From Zygnema circumcarinatum (Eukaryota > Streptophyta > Zygnematophyceae > Zygnematales > Zygnemataceae): a stretch of 64,000 bases of DNA. The notes under the pieces are model-generated. The model had not been told where the DNA came from, searched no databases, and was given only the letters and a program-made list of their open reading frames with translations. The DNA is taken from the NCBI GenBank assembly GCA_037447605.1, contig CM074804.1, positions 3,141,358 to 3,205,357 on the forward strand, read 5' to 3'. Below are positions 47,170-59,974 of the stretch, piece after piece. The number at the start of each line of letters is the position of its first letter. Position 1 is the stretch's first letter. The translations under genes were made by a program, and so were the position numbers.

Positions 47170-49537
47170 TCCTGAACTCCAATCCCAGCATAAACGTTGT
47201 CTCTTATCTACGGAAATGAAGCAGCTTCATTCATTCAAGGAGCAATTTAACAAGCAAGTCTCCTTCTTGCTTTTGCTGCTAGATATGGATGCGCAGTCTA
47301 AACTTCTGAAAGGTGACCTTTCTGAGTTAACTACAGCATGAAGCCACGAAGTTACTGAAAAGGGAAGGAAGAATGAGATTATCGCTTTAATAGGATGCAA
47401 AATATGTACTGAAGAGTACAGCGGAATTTTCTTGCATGTCACCGTTGAGCTCGCAACAAATTCCAGCCCTGGAGGGAAAGGAGACATTCTAGTTGTTCCA
47501 AGCATTCCCTCGCTCCCTCCTTCTCTTTACAGCCGCGCATGTTTAAGATCAAGACCTACTTCGTCATTCCTCCGACAATGATTAATTTCTTATAAAAAGT
47601 TAAACGGAATATTCGCCAAAAAAAGGGAAACAAATCTTCAAAGCTGTGGCTCCGCTTACACATTGCTCGTTACATTGCACGCGCTCTGTCTACCCCCCTG
47701 CCCCTGTGCTGTCAACTGACAGACATACCGGCCTTTGCGTTGGTAAAAACCGTTTCATAGCTGCTCCAGCCAGCCAGTTTTTGCGATTCAGCGCTTTCCT
47801 CGCCACTAGTGTGGCAGGGTGGCAGCGGCGCCTCCATCCCCCCCTTGCCCTCTGCCCTCTGCGCTCTGCGCTTCCAGGCGGTGGCGAGCGAGGCGAGCCC
47901 AGGCCCTGAAGCTGGAGCGCGCGCGTCAAGGAGAAGCCAAGCCGGTCCGCCGGGACTGACTGACTGACTGCATTGTCTTCAATCCGGCGTCCTTCCAAAA
48001 GGCTGCGTTCGCTCGTTCGTTTTCACGTCCGACTTTCTTCGCCGTCTGTTTGTTGCCGCGGTTCAACTTCGCGGAGGAGTCCCGTTATGTCGCTCGCCAT
48101 GTGATGATGCGCACATGCGCCGCACGGTTGGAGTGGTGCGTGAGGGGAGGTGAGGGGAGGGGGGAGGGGGACGCTGAATGAACCAACCTCTCTCACCAGA
48201 GTTCGGGTCTCGCCTGCACACGTACCCGACCAGGAAAGAAGGGGACAAACCTGTCGCGACTCTTAAAGCTTACGGGCTGTCCGCAGCCCTCAGCAGCAGA
48301 CGCGGTCGCGCGGGCACGCCGCGCTCCTCCCTTTCCATGTTGTCCGCGCTTTTGACAAGTCCCGGAAGATCGGGTTCGACAGAGGACCCTTGGGCCTGTC
48401 CCCGCTCGCAATCCGACACCATCTTTTGCACCACTGAGTGATTCCCCGTATTTGTTTTTACGCTCGTGTACTCCACGTGCGACTGCAAACCTTGGCATGT
48501 CAGTGCCTCTCTCCGTTCTCTTTCGAAGAGTTCCATCCTTTCTTTATTTCAAAAGTTATCAGGTAACTATCACAACAGGGAAAAGGATGTTCAGAGCCAG
48601 AATATCACGAGTCAAGGACGACGGAGGTGAGACAAGAGAGTACCAGGAGGGAACAGGTGGTGAATTGAAAGCGATATACTTTACCCGTCTGCTGCATTTG
48701 TATCCCCTTTAGGCCTATTGTTATTTATTTTCTTGCATTTTTTTTGCACCAAGTGCCGCAATCTACGCACTTCTGAAGTTTTCAATAAAGAGAGGCCGGA
48801 ATGTCTTGCGTAGATTCTTCAAATTCTATTTCGTATTGTCTACACCTGCCATGTACGACCTTCAAAACATTTCAATTTATGATACATCTGAACAGATTTC
48901 TAGATAGATATTGAAGACAGGTTCGCAGAATGGTTTCGCCCGTTCAAAACCCTCGTTCAAAAACCGTATGATAAAAGGTACTGAACATATATGCAGTTCA
49001 TACTTCCCTAGAATACAACTATCTGACAGACATGTTAACCAAACACAGACACACGCTGTTCCTCCGTTTCCCTCACCATTTCACCTTGACCTCGCACATG
49101 CGAGCACCTTGACTACACACCACTCCTCCAGTTAGTCCGCCCATTCCAATGTCTGGAATGCAAGTCAGCAGAAACGAAAACTCCAAGGGAGTCCAAGTAT
49201 TTCCAGCAAATCCTCTGTCGGCAATAACAAGGAGAAGGACTAAAGCAGTTGAGCATGATGAGCAAGACGGTGAATATGAACACGAGGACACCTCCAAAGA
49301 GTGCCAAAAACACGACAATTGCAGCCGAAACCAGAGCCGGATAGATGCATCCGCACACTGAAGCACGTCCTCTGTGATGCTCTGCGCCTTCTTTTTCCCA
49401 CCTCCCCTTTATAGCACTTCCACCAGTCGCCATGTTCCGGTCCTACAATGCTGTGCAGTGCCTAACATAAAGGGAGGCGAAGCAACTATCAAGCGCTGAC
49501 CTGAACTCGCGTTATTACATTAAATAATACAAAAGGA
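47170..49537. other. Intergenic region POLK 5' / H+-ATPase 3'
   Basis: The left part (47640-48330) is GC-rich and is probably the POLK promoter or unseen first exon. The right part includes the H+-ATPase 3' UTR. One open frame with a strongly hydrophobic stretch (49113-49433, minus) is listed separately as a weak candidate. Confidence 0.45.
49113..49433 (-). CDS. Candidate small membrane protein (uncertain)
   Basis: A 106-residue frame starts 104 bp downstream of the H+-ATPase stop on the same strand. It has a hydrophilic N-terminus (MATGGSAIKGRWEKEGAEHH) and then a hydrophobic span of about 33 residues around PALVSAAIVVFLALFGGV, followed by Cys-rich sequence. I recognise no family. It could equally be 3' UTR sequence of the H+-ATPase transcript that is open by chance. 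No exon partners were found. Confidence 0.25.
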   Translation of the reverse strand: MATGGSAIKGRWEKEGAEHHRGRASVCGCIYPALVSAAIVVFLALFGGVLVFIFTVLLIMLNCFSPSPCYCRQRICWKYLDSLGVFVSADLHSRHWNGRTNWRSGV

Positions 49538-52500
49538 CTACACCGTGTACGACTGCTTTATCGTTTCAATGTCAATGTTCTTCAACTTCACCACAGACTC
49601 GACGTGTCCCTTCAGCGTTGTCCGCTCCCTCAGCCTGTCAACCCCAAGCACCCACAAGCAGGGAATCAATCGCAAATCCTTCCATACTAGGTCAGCATAG
49701 AATAGACCGAACCATGAGAAAAAGAAAAAAAAGATGCAGGCTACTTCAATAACATGAGTTTTCCGTTCAGTGTCTCGTAGCATTTCATTTCAAAGAAGCA
49801 AGGTCGCATTGGGGGCTGAACGAGAAAAAACGCTGTGTTATGATGGGTATACAGCATCGGGAGGTACAAGTAAAAGCAACTTCGCCTCAGCCCAGCACTG
49901 GGTGAATGGAGTTCGCAAAAAGTAAATACCACCCACCTGGCGATCTCAGCACGCTTTGCAGCTGCATCCGCAGCAGAGGAGCTTGACGGCATGGGGGGGA
50001 GGACTGCGTGCAGAATTTCAGACGCTACGCTGTCAGTGGTTTCAGGCTTGTTGTCCAATCCATGGAGAGTGCGCTGCGCTGCTGCCCAAGCCGCCTGCCT
50101 CTCATCCGCTCCGAAGTTGGCTTTCGTCGTCAATGCCACCTGGAGGGAGAGAACATATAAAAGCATATTCAATTGATATCCACTGCTCCTGGAGCAAAAA
50201 TAAATGATTCGTTTACATAACTGAATCAAATCAGTAAGACAAGGGAATGACGAGCAAAAGAGTGCGGAGAGGCTCACATGTTGGTTTGTGACCAAGTTCC
50301 ACGCCGCTCCACTGAGGCCATAGCGCACAGCAAATTTGATGAAATCCAGAGGAATGTAGAACACCACGCTGGAATCACAAAGAACACAGAAAAAAAAATT
50401 GAAAAAAAATGATTTTTTTAGTGATTTTCATGATTCGATTTTTGAAAAACTTACTTGCTTTCTCGAGTTTGTCATCACAATCCACAACATCCGCCTGCTA
50501 GATTGCCCACTGTTAAACATGCATTTTCTCAACGAATACAAATTCTGGCAAATAAACCCCATTCTATAAAGCTCTTCACAAACCATTCAATAACAGCATT
50601 CAGAGCATGAGCAACTTCCGCTGGAGAAAGTAACTTAGAGCTCATCTGAGAGTGGACTGACCTGTACAGCCAGATCACGCCCGCCCAGCCCCAGCCAATG
50701 CCCCTGGTCCGTGCGAAGCTCCAATCGGCATAGACAGCAAGGAGAGTAGCAATCTGCGAGTTGCCCGAAAAGCATAAGTACTCTAAAACGTTTCGATAGA
50801 AACGTTATATAAGCAAGCATTATGCACGAATCGGCCAACAGGGAGCTGGGATGCTATACTACATGCGACAAACACATTCCAGTAAAACGTATGCCTAAAA
50901 AAGGCATTTCTTTCTGGCAATAAGACATTTCCCAGCCCAACTGGAAGGCAAATGAACGGAAGCCCGACTAACCAGTTGGGCGAAGGCGAAAGCGCAGAGG
51001 AGAAGAGCACCAGGCCGCTCAAAGTAGGAAAAGCTCTGAGAGCGTGTGACAAATATGAGAGCCTGACTGACAATGCTGACTTGGAGATAAATCGCGGAAG
51101 TTTGTTCATATGATGCTTGGGTCTGAAGACTCTCTGAATCTTGGTCCCTTACTTTAATCGAATGTACACCAAACTTATCCTGCGCACACTCCAGACAAGT
51201 TTTTGATTAAGAACAAAAAAGAAAAAAATGCTCCCTGGAAATACCTCTAGGTCAGTTACTTCCAAGCTTCCTAAAATGGACCAATCCAAATACACAAATT
51301 TACTGAAAAATGTCAACATTTCAGTTTACTGTTCAGCTAAGAGACCCATTCACCTCAAAGAAGCGGGTATCCTGCATGAGCCAGTAGAAGATAACGGTCA
51401 TGATGGCCATGTACGTTCCCATAAAAATTCCCGTGATAAATATCTCTGTCAACTTCCAGCTATCAGGTAGTGGAGATGGTTTCACCCTGTCTTTAGAAAT
51501 TGTCAGAATTGTACCTGCATATCGCCGGACGAAAAAGGCATCAGAAAGCTAAGTGTCATGTGGATGCTATGAAGTATCGAAAATAAAGTGCTCCACCCTC
51601 ACCCTCTCAGGTAAGAAGTTTTCAGAGTTTCAAAAAATTATAGGCACTGCCGAGTTCCTGAGGAACCTTTCACATACCATCATTGAGGACAGCAATAATA
51701 AGTGTCATAAAGGGGGAGAAGTCTGACTTCCAAATGAGGGCGATAAGCAAAAATCCAAGCTGCATGCACAAAGCGCAAGTTAAGTTGAGACTCACATGAC
51801 CAAGCTTTACCAAGGAAAGAACTGACAGCAGCAACAAGAACGAACAGGAGAAGGAATGCAGGAGGTTCTCAACTCATATATAATTGTTTATGCAACTCTT
51901 TGTGATGTATTACTCACCACAATACGCACTGTCACGGACACCGCGTAAATCTGAACACAACAAGTCCTTCCCATGTCAGGTTCTTTCACAGTTCAAAGCA
52001 AGCATAGAGGCCAACTTCCATACAAATCAATTACCATGGGCAACAAGAATCCCCTATCGTCCTCAAGAATTGCCATCCAGATGGAAGAGAATGCGTTCTG
52101 TTTGTCTCCCTCTCAGTTTTCGCGCCCATATCTTCTGTTTCACCCGAAGGTTAAGATAGATGAAGGTTGTACCGTGTAATTCTTCATGCGTTGGAAGATA
52201 CACCGACTGGTCAGGACGGCATGGATGATAACACTGAGACCGGGCTCTGTGAGGACGATATCAGATGCTGATCGAGCAGCGTCCGTGGCATCGTCTACAG
52301 CAATGCCGATATCTGCTTTCTTCAATGCAGGGGCATCATTTACACCATCACCAGTCATGCCCACAATATGATTGCGCTGCTGCAGCTTCGCAACAATCTC
52401 GTACTTGTGCTCTGCATCCATGCATCATTATCTTAAATCATAAGTCAAGACTTCCTGGTTTAGAGGCATCAAATAGCCGGTGAACTGACAGCATTCAAGT

Positions 52501-55500
52501 GAACAAACAAGTATCACCTTACACGACACAACATCGACCGATGTTAAGGCCATTCTCAGGACCACAGCCATTGGACAGGACCAGTTAGACACTGGTATTC
52601 TAACAGGTCGGCTGGATGACAAGCGGAATTCTGACTAGCGAGCAGTAGGTTGTGGAAGACGAATAAGGGTGGCCTGCTTCACAATATAAGCACAATAACA
52701 GGTTGATGCATTGACCGGTGTCTCCGGGTAGTGAAGCCTCACTGACATGGGTACAACTCAGTACCTGGGAAGACACCAGCGAAGCCATCTGCCTTCTCAA
52801 TGAGCTCCTCCACTGGCAGACCCAAGAGTGATGGATCTTTGCTCTGGCCGAGAAGAGAGGACGATGGATACATATTCGTTCCCATGCCCAAGCGCCGTCC
52901 TGTCTCCTTCGCAATAGCAAGCTGGTCACCTGAACTCCCAGAAAACCCTCGTCACATTTGACAATCAAATATTTGAAGTTTCAACATAACCTTGATAGTC
53001 ATCCCCGGAGGATAAAAATCAAGTCAAAAGAAGAATTGGAAGCAACAGAAAAAAAAAGACTTCCTCACTTTCAGTTAAGAGCGATAAACTGCGAGGACTT
53101 CAGTCATTAATAAAAGGCAATCCGAATGCAAACCTGTAATCATTTTCACGTTAACACCTAGTTCAAGAGCCTGTCTGATTGTCTCTCCACTGTCATGGCG
53201 TGGAGGATCAAAGAGTGGCAGCAAGCCCACCATCTCCCATGGTCCTCCTGCAGACTCTTTGTCACCAGCTGGGACATCCTGCACACTTTCTCTTCCTGAT
53301 TAGTACCTTCCAATCGATTGATGATTCACTTGCGTGTACACAAATACCCCATCTTCTACAAGCCATAACTGAACTGCTGGGCCGGCTCAAGCATGCCCGA
53401 ATGACAACATTACTGACTCCCCCGGCAGCAAGTCTTAGAGACAAAGACATAAAAAACCTCACCTGCCTCGCCACTCCCAGGGCTCTTAATCCACGTTCTG
53501 CGTAATTAGCAATGGTAGCATGCACTCGAGCTTCCAGCTGACTCTTATTCTGTGCCAGATCCAAGATCTGTGACAGGGACAAAAGAGGTGAAAATCTCTC
53601 AGTACCACAGCATACAGGATTCGGATGGGAAACCTGACAATCTCAGAGTACAACTATCCACTCAGGATGAATTGCATCACTTCTTGTCAGGGATATGATC
53701 TGTCATTATCTATGTTATAACATTGCATATCACAGAAGCACCTTAGAAGGTGTAACTACGTTTCTCTTCGCTCACTACACGGTCGGCGTACTATAGACTA
53801 CTAACAAAAAAAGTACAAGATGCCACGTATGCCAACTATACTATCAGCGAAGTTTCAACCAGAAGAATCACAGCGTACGAAGTGGAACCTCGTTCACAAA
53901 CATCCGCACACGTCTGATGATTTCCCAGCAATCAATATTAAATACTGCGGATGATCCTGTACTGAGCTCCTAATATCAATCACGAGGCTGCTAAAGGCCC
54001 GTCCTGGGGCCGCTTTCTCAGCCGACCAATGCCAAACACTAACTATCATAAACAACTTAATTGTGATTCTGAATAGGCTTGACATTCGCAAACAATCTCA
54101 TAGCTTTAATCAGCAAGGATGGCGTTGAGTCGATGGATTCATCTAGACTCATAAACCGTGACCAAATGTAGCCAATAACTTCAAATGACTTCCTTCACAA
54201 CTACCACATTCTACAATTGGCAAAGAAGGATACCCGTAGTATGGAAAAAGGCAAGGACATTTGCTTCGAAATGCTTTTTGGATTAGAGAAGTACCTGCTC
54301 AGGTGCTCCTTTGCTGGCGCGGTACATCTTTCCGTCCTCAGCGATGTACGTGATGGCGGTTCTCTTATCTGTGGGGTTGAATGGCAAGAAGTGAACCTCC
54401 TTAATGCCGGCACGAGCCTGTCAACATTCACAATTTCCATCTGTTAGCTGCGAGAGGCAGACACAATCCTTCCCAATAAATCAAAAGGGCACTGACAAGA
54501 ATACATCAAAAAGGTACACACTGAAGGCAATGTAGTATCCTTCGAGAACAGAAGCAATCATCATTACCTCCTTTGGGTCAGCCAGCATGCTGACAATGCA
54601 CGTGTCGATTGCATCTTGATTCTCTGTCCTTGAAGCTCTAGCAGCCAACAGCAAGACCAAATCTTGATCTGCGCCTTTCGAGTAAACCTGTGAAGAACAT
54701 GAGAGGCATCTAGGAAGCGTGAGAAACATCAACACACAATGGCAGCTAACCTACATCAGTGAGAAAAAGTTTTTTAACTTTTCTGCACAAACTAACACAT
54801 CTGACGGAATCAGCTAGTGTTTTTCCAGCATTAGACTTGCCTCAATAATTGATTTGTCCACAGTAAGCTTGTTCAAAGTCAATGTTCCCGTCTTGTCACT
54901 GCAGAGAATATCCATGCCTGCCATCTCCTCAATGGCAGTAATGCGTTTGGTGATGGCCCCCTGATCTCATATAAACACACTGCATAAGTTAGCTCAAAGA
55001 CTCCCAAGCAGCAGAGGACCACTGGCAGTGTCACATGCCATTTAAAAGACTTAAAGTCAACAGACAATGCTTACAGGCTCTACATACCTGAGTGGAGAGC
55101 TTGTGGGAGCCAATAGCCATGGTGACAGACAACACTGTTGGCATAGCAATCGGGATGCCACCAATGAGCAGCACAAGAAGATTATCAATGCCATCACGGT
55201 ACTTCCTCTTCTGAATCGGAAACATGACAATGATCTCCACGACGACACCAACGGCGATAGTGCATATACAGAAGCTTCCAATCGACGTGAGGACCTGTAA
55301 AACGGTCTAGAGTTAGTGCTTCTCGCAGCTAACAATTTTCCCTGGTTCCTCAAATTTCAAACCCTTGAGCTGAGTGATTCGACAGTTCATCACAAGCAAC
55401 CTGCGCAGGCGGCTCGTCATCCAGTATCGCCAACATGAACTTACCTTCTGGAAGTGGCCGACATTGTTCGTAGAATCAACCAGATGCGCAGCTTTCCCGA

Positions 55501-57027
55501 AGAAAGTATGCACGCCTGTTGCAATGACTATACATTCAATCTCACCCTGCTTGCAAGTGGACCCTGAAAAGATTTCCTCTCCCGGGCCTCTTGTGACAGG
55601 AAGAGATTCTCCAGTCAAAGCTGACTGCAACCACCAGAAAGGCCAACAAGAACTTGCTCAACAGGGCACTGACAACGGGATGACATCTGGGGGACAAGCC
55701 CTATTTCGAAGTCTGCTAGCGCTCTTTATTAAGCACGCATAGGACAAGGAAGGCTCTCAGGCTCTCGTAAACGGTACTTGCGAAAAAAGACCCCACCTGA
55801 TCGATTTTCAGCGGATCTCCTTCCAAAAGGCGGGAATCAGCAGGAATGATATCACCAAGCTTAACACTGATGATATCACCAGGCACCAACTCTGCAGCAT
55901 CTATCTCCTCCCACTTCCCCGAACGCAAAGCCTGTCCACACCGCAGCATTGACAGATCCTTCAATTCGCAGCATAAACATATCGCTGGGTATCCAGCCCT
56001 ATAAGAGGCGAGCAAAACAGCACTGTAATTGCCAAGCGAGAGTTTCTTGTGTAGTCATAACTAGTGCAGACTCAAAAGCAGCTCGACAGGATCAGGTGAC
56101 AAGGTCCTCACTTTCGCCTTCGGAGCCAAACGTGCCATCAAAGCTGCAGCCGCATTCCCTGCATTATTCTCTTCAATGAAAGAAATGGTCGAGTTGGTCA
56201 ACAGGAGCAGGATAATCCCAACAAAGTCCTGCCAATCGGGGGGTTTTCCCTGCATTCCAAAAGCCAAGAAAACCAATGACGATAAACGTCCTCCAGAAAT
56301 TTCAGACTCTGACAAAGCTCATAAAGCATCGTTATTACACATACATTGCAGTGTAAAGGCATACCGTCATTCAATTGCAGAGTGTCTAAACGCAGTCAGC
56401 GGATGTAGCCAGAGAAATAGCAACAAAAGAATTCGACTTACGTCTCCATTGGCTAAAGCGATGGCCATGATGGCAGCCATCTCCATGACCCATGACAGAG
56501 GGTTCCACATGAAGCCGAGGAATTTCAATATTTTGCTTTCCTGTTTGCACACGGTGAAAACCACCGTTAAAAAAGCTACACTAGTCTGACTTCTACAAAT
56601 AGTCAATGAAAACCCGGCAAGATCATGGGGCAAGCCAGCAAAGACGAAACAGATGATCTAAAATTTCAAATAGAAGGGAAGATTTTTTGGTAAGCAGAAA
56701 AACAAGTTGTAAACGGTTCACAGTAGGGACCTTCTTCTCCTCCAACTTGTTATAACCGAAAACAGAGAGTCTTTCCGTTGCCTGCTCCGCAGTCAATCCC
56801 TCCTTGCTGGTGCGGAGCTGCTGGAAGACTTCCTCCATCGGGCAGTCTTCCTGCAATACCAGGCAGCAACACAACAAGAAGTTTGAATCCCTGCATTCCT
56901 CCACTCACGTTCCCTTCGCAAACCCTGACTTTCCAGATTCCAAACTCAGATCTGCAAACCAATGACAGTCCCGACGCACCAAATTAATGGTCTCATTGTT
57001 AATCGCGGAAAAGTCGATGTCTGGCAT
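49538..57027 (-). CDS. AHA: Plasma-membrane H+-ATPase (P3A type), penultimate-Thr form
   Basis: 22 phase-matched exons: 57027-56980, 56850-56731, 56540-56442, 56249-56112, 55931-55797, 55624-55445, 55294-55088, 54960-54841, 54687-54568, 54417-54295, 53567-53463, 53278-53134, 52929-52765, 52411-52173, 51950-51918, 51759-51678, 51514-51354, 51179-50973, 50753-50662, 50368-50278, 50139-49937 and 49634-49538. They give 969 residues plus stop. The pump exports protons using ATP to energise the plasma membrane. Visible motifs: actuator [11 protein letters not shown], phosphorylation site [12 protein letters not shown], nucleotide-domain KGAPEQ, hinge [20 protein letters not shown], and M6 VLNDGT with the proton-acceptor Asp. 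The C-terminal regulatory tail ends [16 protein letters not shown] then QSYTV, the land-plant 14-3-3 site whose penultimate Thr is phosphorylated. The intron after exon 8 starts with GC; exon 15 is only 33 nt. [16 protein letters not shown] has Asp where most homologues have Ala. Confidence 0.96.
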
Positions 57028-58014
57028 GGCTGCGCGGCAGAGAGAGTCCCCGGCCCACCGGCCTCCCTTCGGCACGCTCCCCTTGCCACTCCCTCCCTCC
57101 GCCCTCTCCCACTGCCTCGCGCACTTCTCCGCCAACGTACCGACGACGTGTATACGGCAAATCCCGCGCGAGGCGGGGCGAGGCGGGGCGGGGCGGGGCG
57201 GGCGGGAGAGCGGCGGCGAATCCGAGCATCCATTTGGCGAGCGGCGGCTGCAGTGCGAACAGTCCGCGTACGGCCTATGTCGGTGGGCCGGGCGGCAGCG
57301 ACTGGCGGCGGAGGGCGGGCAGGCGGAAGGAAACGTTTGAGAACGGGCAGCTGTCTGACATGCGGAACCCGTGGAGGGAAAGCGACTCGCGAGATTTTAC
57401 AGTTATCCGTACCACCGAAGGATTTGGGAAAAGAAGAAATGATAATTATTACTGCAAAAGTTCGGAACAAAAAATCGAATTGGAATCGACAACGTTGCGA
57501 TGGCGGCAACCTATGGTGCGACAGCCCGTGGGAGTGCATTGGACGGCTCAGATCGTGCCGATCCGCATTTCGCAAGATGGTGAAACCGGGGCTCGGAGTT
57601 GGCTCGTGCGCAGTTTCCAAGCCGTAGTTTTCAGCGCCAGCAACAACGCCAGCGTGATTGAACAATTGCACCCACACAAAGGTGCCGGTTCCACTGCGCC
57701 GTACCGCCCTGCACCTGTTCGTTTTGCGCGGCCGGGCAGCGGGCAGGCTTGAAATCCCGAACATTTGGACGGGACGTCGTACGGGCTGATCGAAATCCGG
57801 AGCTTGCTCCGGGGTTTACCGTACGGTAGGGTGTCGCCAAAGTTCCGAAGAGCACTCTTTACTGATGCCAATATCGTACCTAGTAAATATTTTGGCGGCG
57901 GTGCCCCCGCGCCGTACAGCGCGCACGGCGGGTTTGTTGCGGGCCTCGCGAGCGGCCGGGCGCCGCAAAGCGCTCGACGGGCGGCGCTGGGTCCTGCCCC
58001 TGCGCGGAGGGAGA

Positions 58015-58345
58015 GTAGTGGGGGGCACCGGGGGCACGGGGGCACGGGGCATGCGCGGGGCACGCGATCGGCCGTGCCCGGGGCACGAAAAAAAAACCGT
58101 GCCCCTCGACCGTGCCCCCTACGTCAGCGTACCACGTCACGGCCGGGGCCGAAACGGTGACAGGTGACACGGAAGGCGCATGTGGAGGCGCAAAGTCCGT
58201 AATGTTCGGAGTGTTGACGGTGTGCACGTTTCTCCCTACTGTAACTGGTCCAATTTCAACAGTTCTATGTGGACACGTGACGGGGCACGAAAAAGGGCAT
58301 GCCCCACTTCCCGGCGGTGAGGGCACGTGCCCCGGGGCACGAATT
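58015..58345. repeat. GGGGCAC / GTGCCCC inverted-repeat-rich block
   Basis: At least ten GGGGCAC or GTGCCCC heptamers occur in both orientations. Examples are GGGGCACG, an A-rich loop and CGTGCCCC near 58080-58107, and GGCACGTGCCCCGGGGCACG near 58322. Several could form hairpins. Confidence 0.75.
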
Positions 58346-58619
58346 GGGCTGCGACCGTGCCTCCAACCCTAGAGGGTAGGGAGTTGTCTTCGTGTTTGTG
58401 GTGATTCGATAGATGCGCAGCGCGTCCATCTTCTTCGACGTGTGCTCGGTGGTTTATCGACAGCGCATTTCCGTCGCCCTCCAGCGTTGCCTCGCTCCTA
58501 CGCTCCTTCGGCGTGCCGCGGTTGTTGATGACCATGTTGTTGGACTTTCGCCGCTCCCTCCGCGCAATGTGCCACACATTGGCGACATTCACGGCTACTT
58601 CTAGGGAGGGCTGCATTGT

Positions 58620-58752
58620 TGAGCCTAGGCGGAGCTTTTCGCTCCTAGTTTTTTTCTTTGGTGCTTAGGTCCTTTGCGACCAGTTCCTCGTGGTTCCCCA
58701 TGATGATTTTGTACATGTACACGTGATGGCATCATCGCCATGGTGAGATCAT
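58620..58752 (-). repeat. Dispersed repeat family, copy E (reverse)
   Basis: Read on the minus strand it has CTCACCATGGCGATGATGCC and, about 64 bp on, GGGAACCACGAGGAACTGGT. This is followed by sequence similar to the downstream part of copy C (GGACCTAAG, GAAAAAAACTA). Confidence 0.72.
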
Positions 58753-59974
58753 TCTTTATCCTAGAGGGGAGGAGAGGGGATCGAAGCCGCCATATCCTTC
58801 CTGTCAGGCGCCGACAAGTCTGCGCACCCGCCGCCGCCCACGTGTCGCCCGGCCATTCGTTGCCGCCTATAAGCCTTTGTGACAGCGAAGCTGCCCGACG
58901 TGGCGACTCGAAAGCATTGTACTTTCCAGTACAGTACGGCCCCGCCATCCGTACAGTTATCCACTGCCCTTTGCTTGGCTGGCGTGCAGGGTCGAGTTTC
59001 GCGATGACACACGCCCCACCAATCCGTTGCTCGCCGTTCCGTTTCGGTACGTTACGTCCGTTCCGTTCCGTAATTCACTTGCGGTACGGCCAGTAATGCA
59101 GCCGTACACTCGCTAGTCGGCTGTCGTTTCCGAGCCGTGCGGAGGCCGGGGGCGGGACCCGCTTAAAGCTCGCCGCTCGTCCAGAGTCTGGTTCTACATT
59201 TTTTTTTCCCCTTTTTTTTTTTTTGGATCGTTAGAGTTTTACGTGTTTGGCCTAGAGCTCAACTTATCGCCTCAGCCAAACACACACAAGTTGTGTCTAT
59301 GCTTGCAATCAAAGCACAGAGCTGCTGCTTCTTATAGCCATGTGAGGCACCTTCGTCCAATTCTAGGTCCATGGCGAACTTACCCACTTTGTTTGCTCCA
59401 CAACATTACAACAATTTCCATGTTTTTTTTGTCTCTAATGCCAGTAGCATTTCTATAAGTTTCATGGAAAAACCACATACACACGAAATGTACACAAACA
59501 ATGATTTTATTCGACAAAACCTCCGGCAAAGGACATAATCTCGACTGATAAGTATGTCTGCAACTGCAGTAAGGAACAATGGACACATACTGTGTCTCAC
59601 GGAAGGACGCTTTGCAGATTGGGCATTGCACATTATACAGACTGAATGAACCTTCTAGACAACCAATCAATGTTTTCATCTGACCTGCCTAGACTTCTGA
59701 GCGCAAAGTCTACCCCATGGCTTAATTGAAAAAGACATGATTTATGTACGTCCAACAAGAACATGTAATGCCATGCCAACCACTCAGACCTACCCTAAGT
59801 TTAATTGGCCCACAAACAGAAGCAAGGGCTCGGCAAAATTGAATTAAGAAAGGTGCCATAAGTGCAAACAAACAAATAGGCGGAGAGCGGTTCTACCTTT
59901 GAAATGTCATAACAGAATGTCAGGAAATTTGGGTATCCGCCATCGGCCTCTCCATCCACAGCCCGAAAAGATGA

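Larger units (their letters stand above)
57028..59974. promoter_or_regulatory. H+-ATPase upstream region with GTAC palindromes and GGGGCAC repeats
   Basis: It contains the H+-ATPase promoter and the IMP2 3' flank. GTAC-core palindromes occur at about 57267, 57700, 57778, 57818, 57910, 58930-58960 and 59045-59105. A GGGGCAC-rich block spans 58015-58345, and a reverse copy of the dispersed repeat is at 58620-58752. Long GC-rich open frames (56962-58372) on both strands look compositional. No gene is called. Confidence 0.5.

Noticed and set aside
56962-58372. Several long open frames on both strands upstream of the H+-ATPase
   Set aside because: They overlap each other on opposite strands in very GC-rich DNA and are Arg/Ala/Pro-rich with no family pattern; compositional artefacts.
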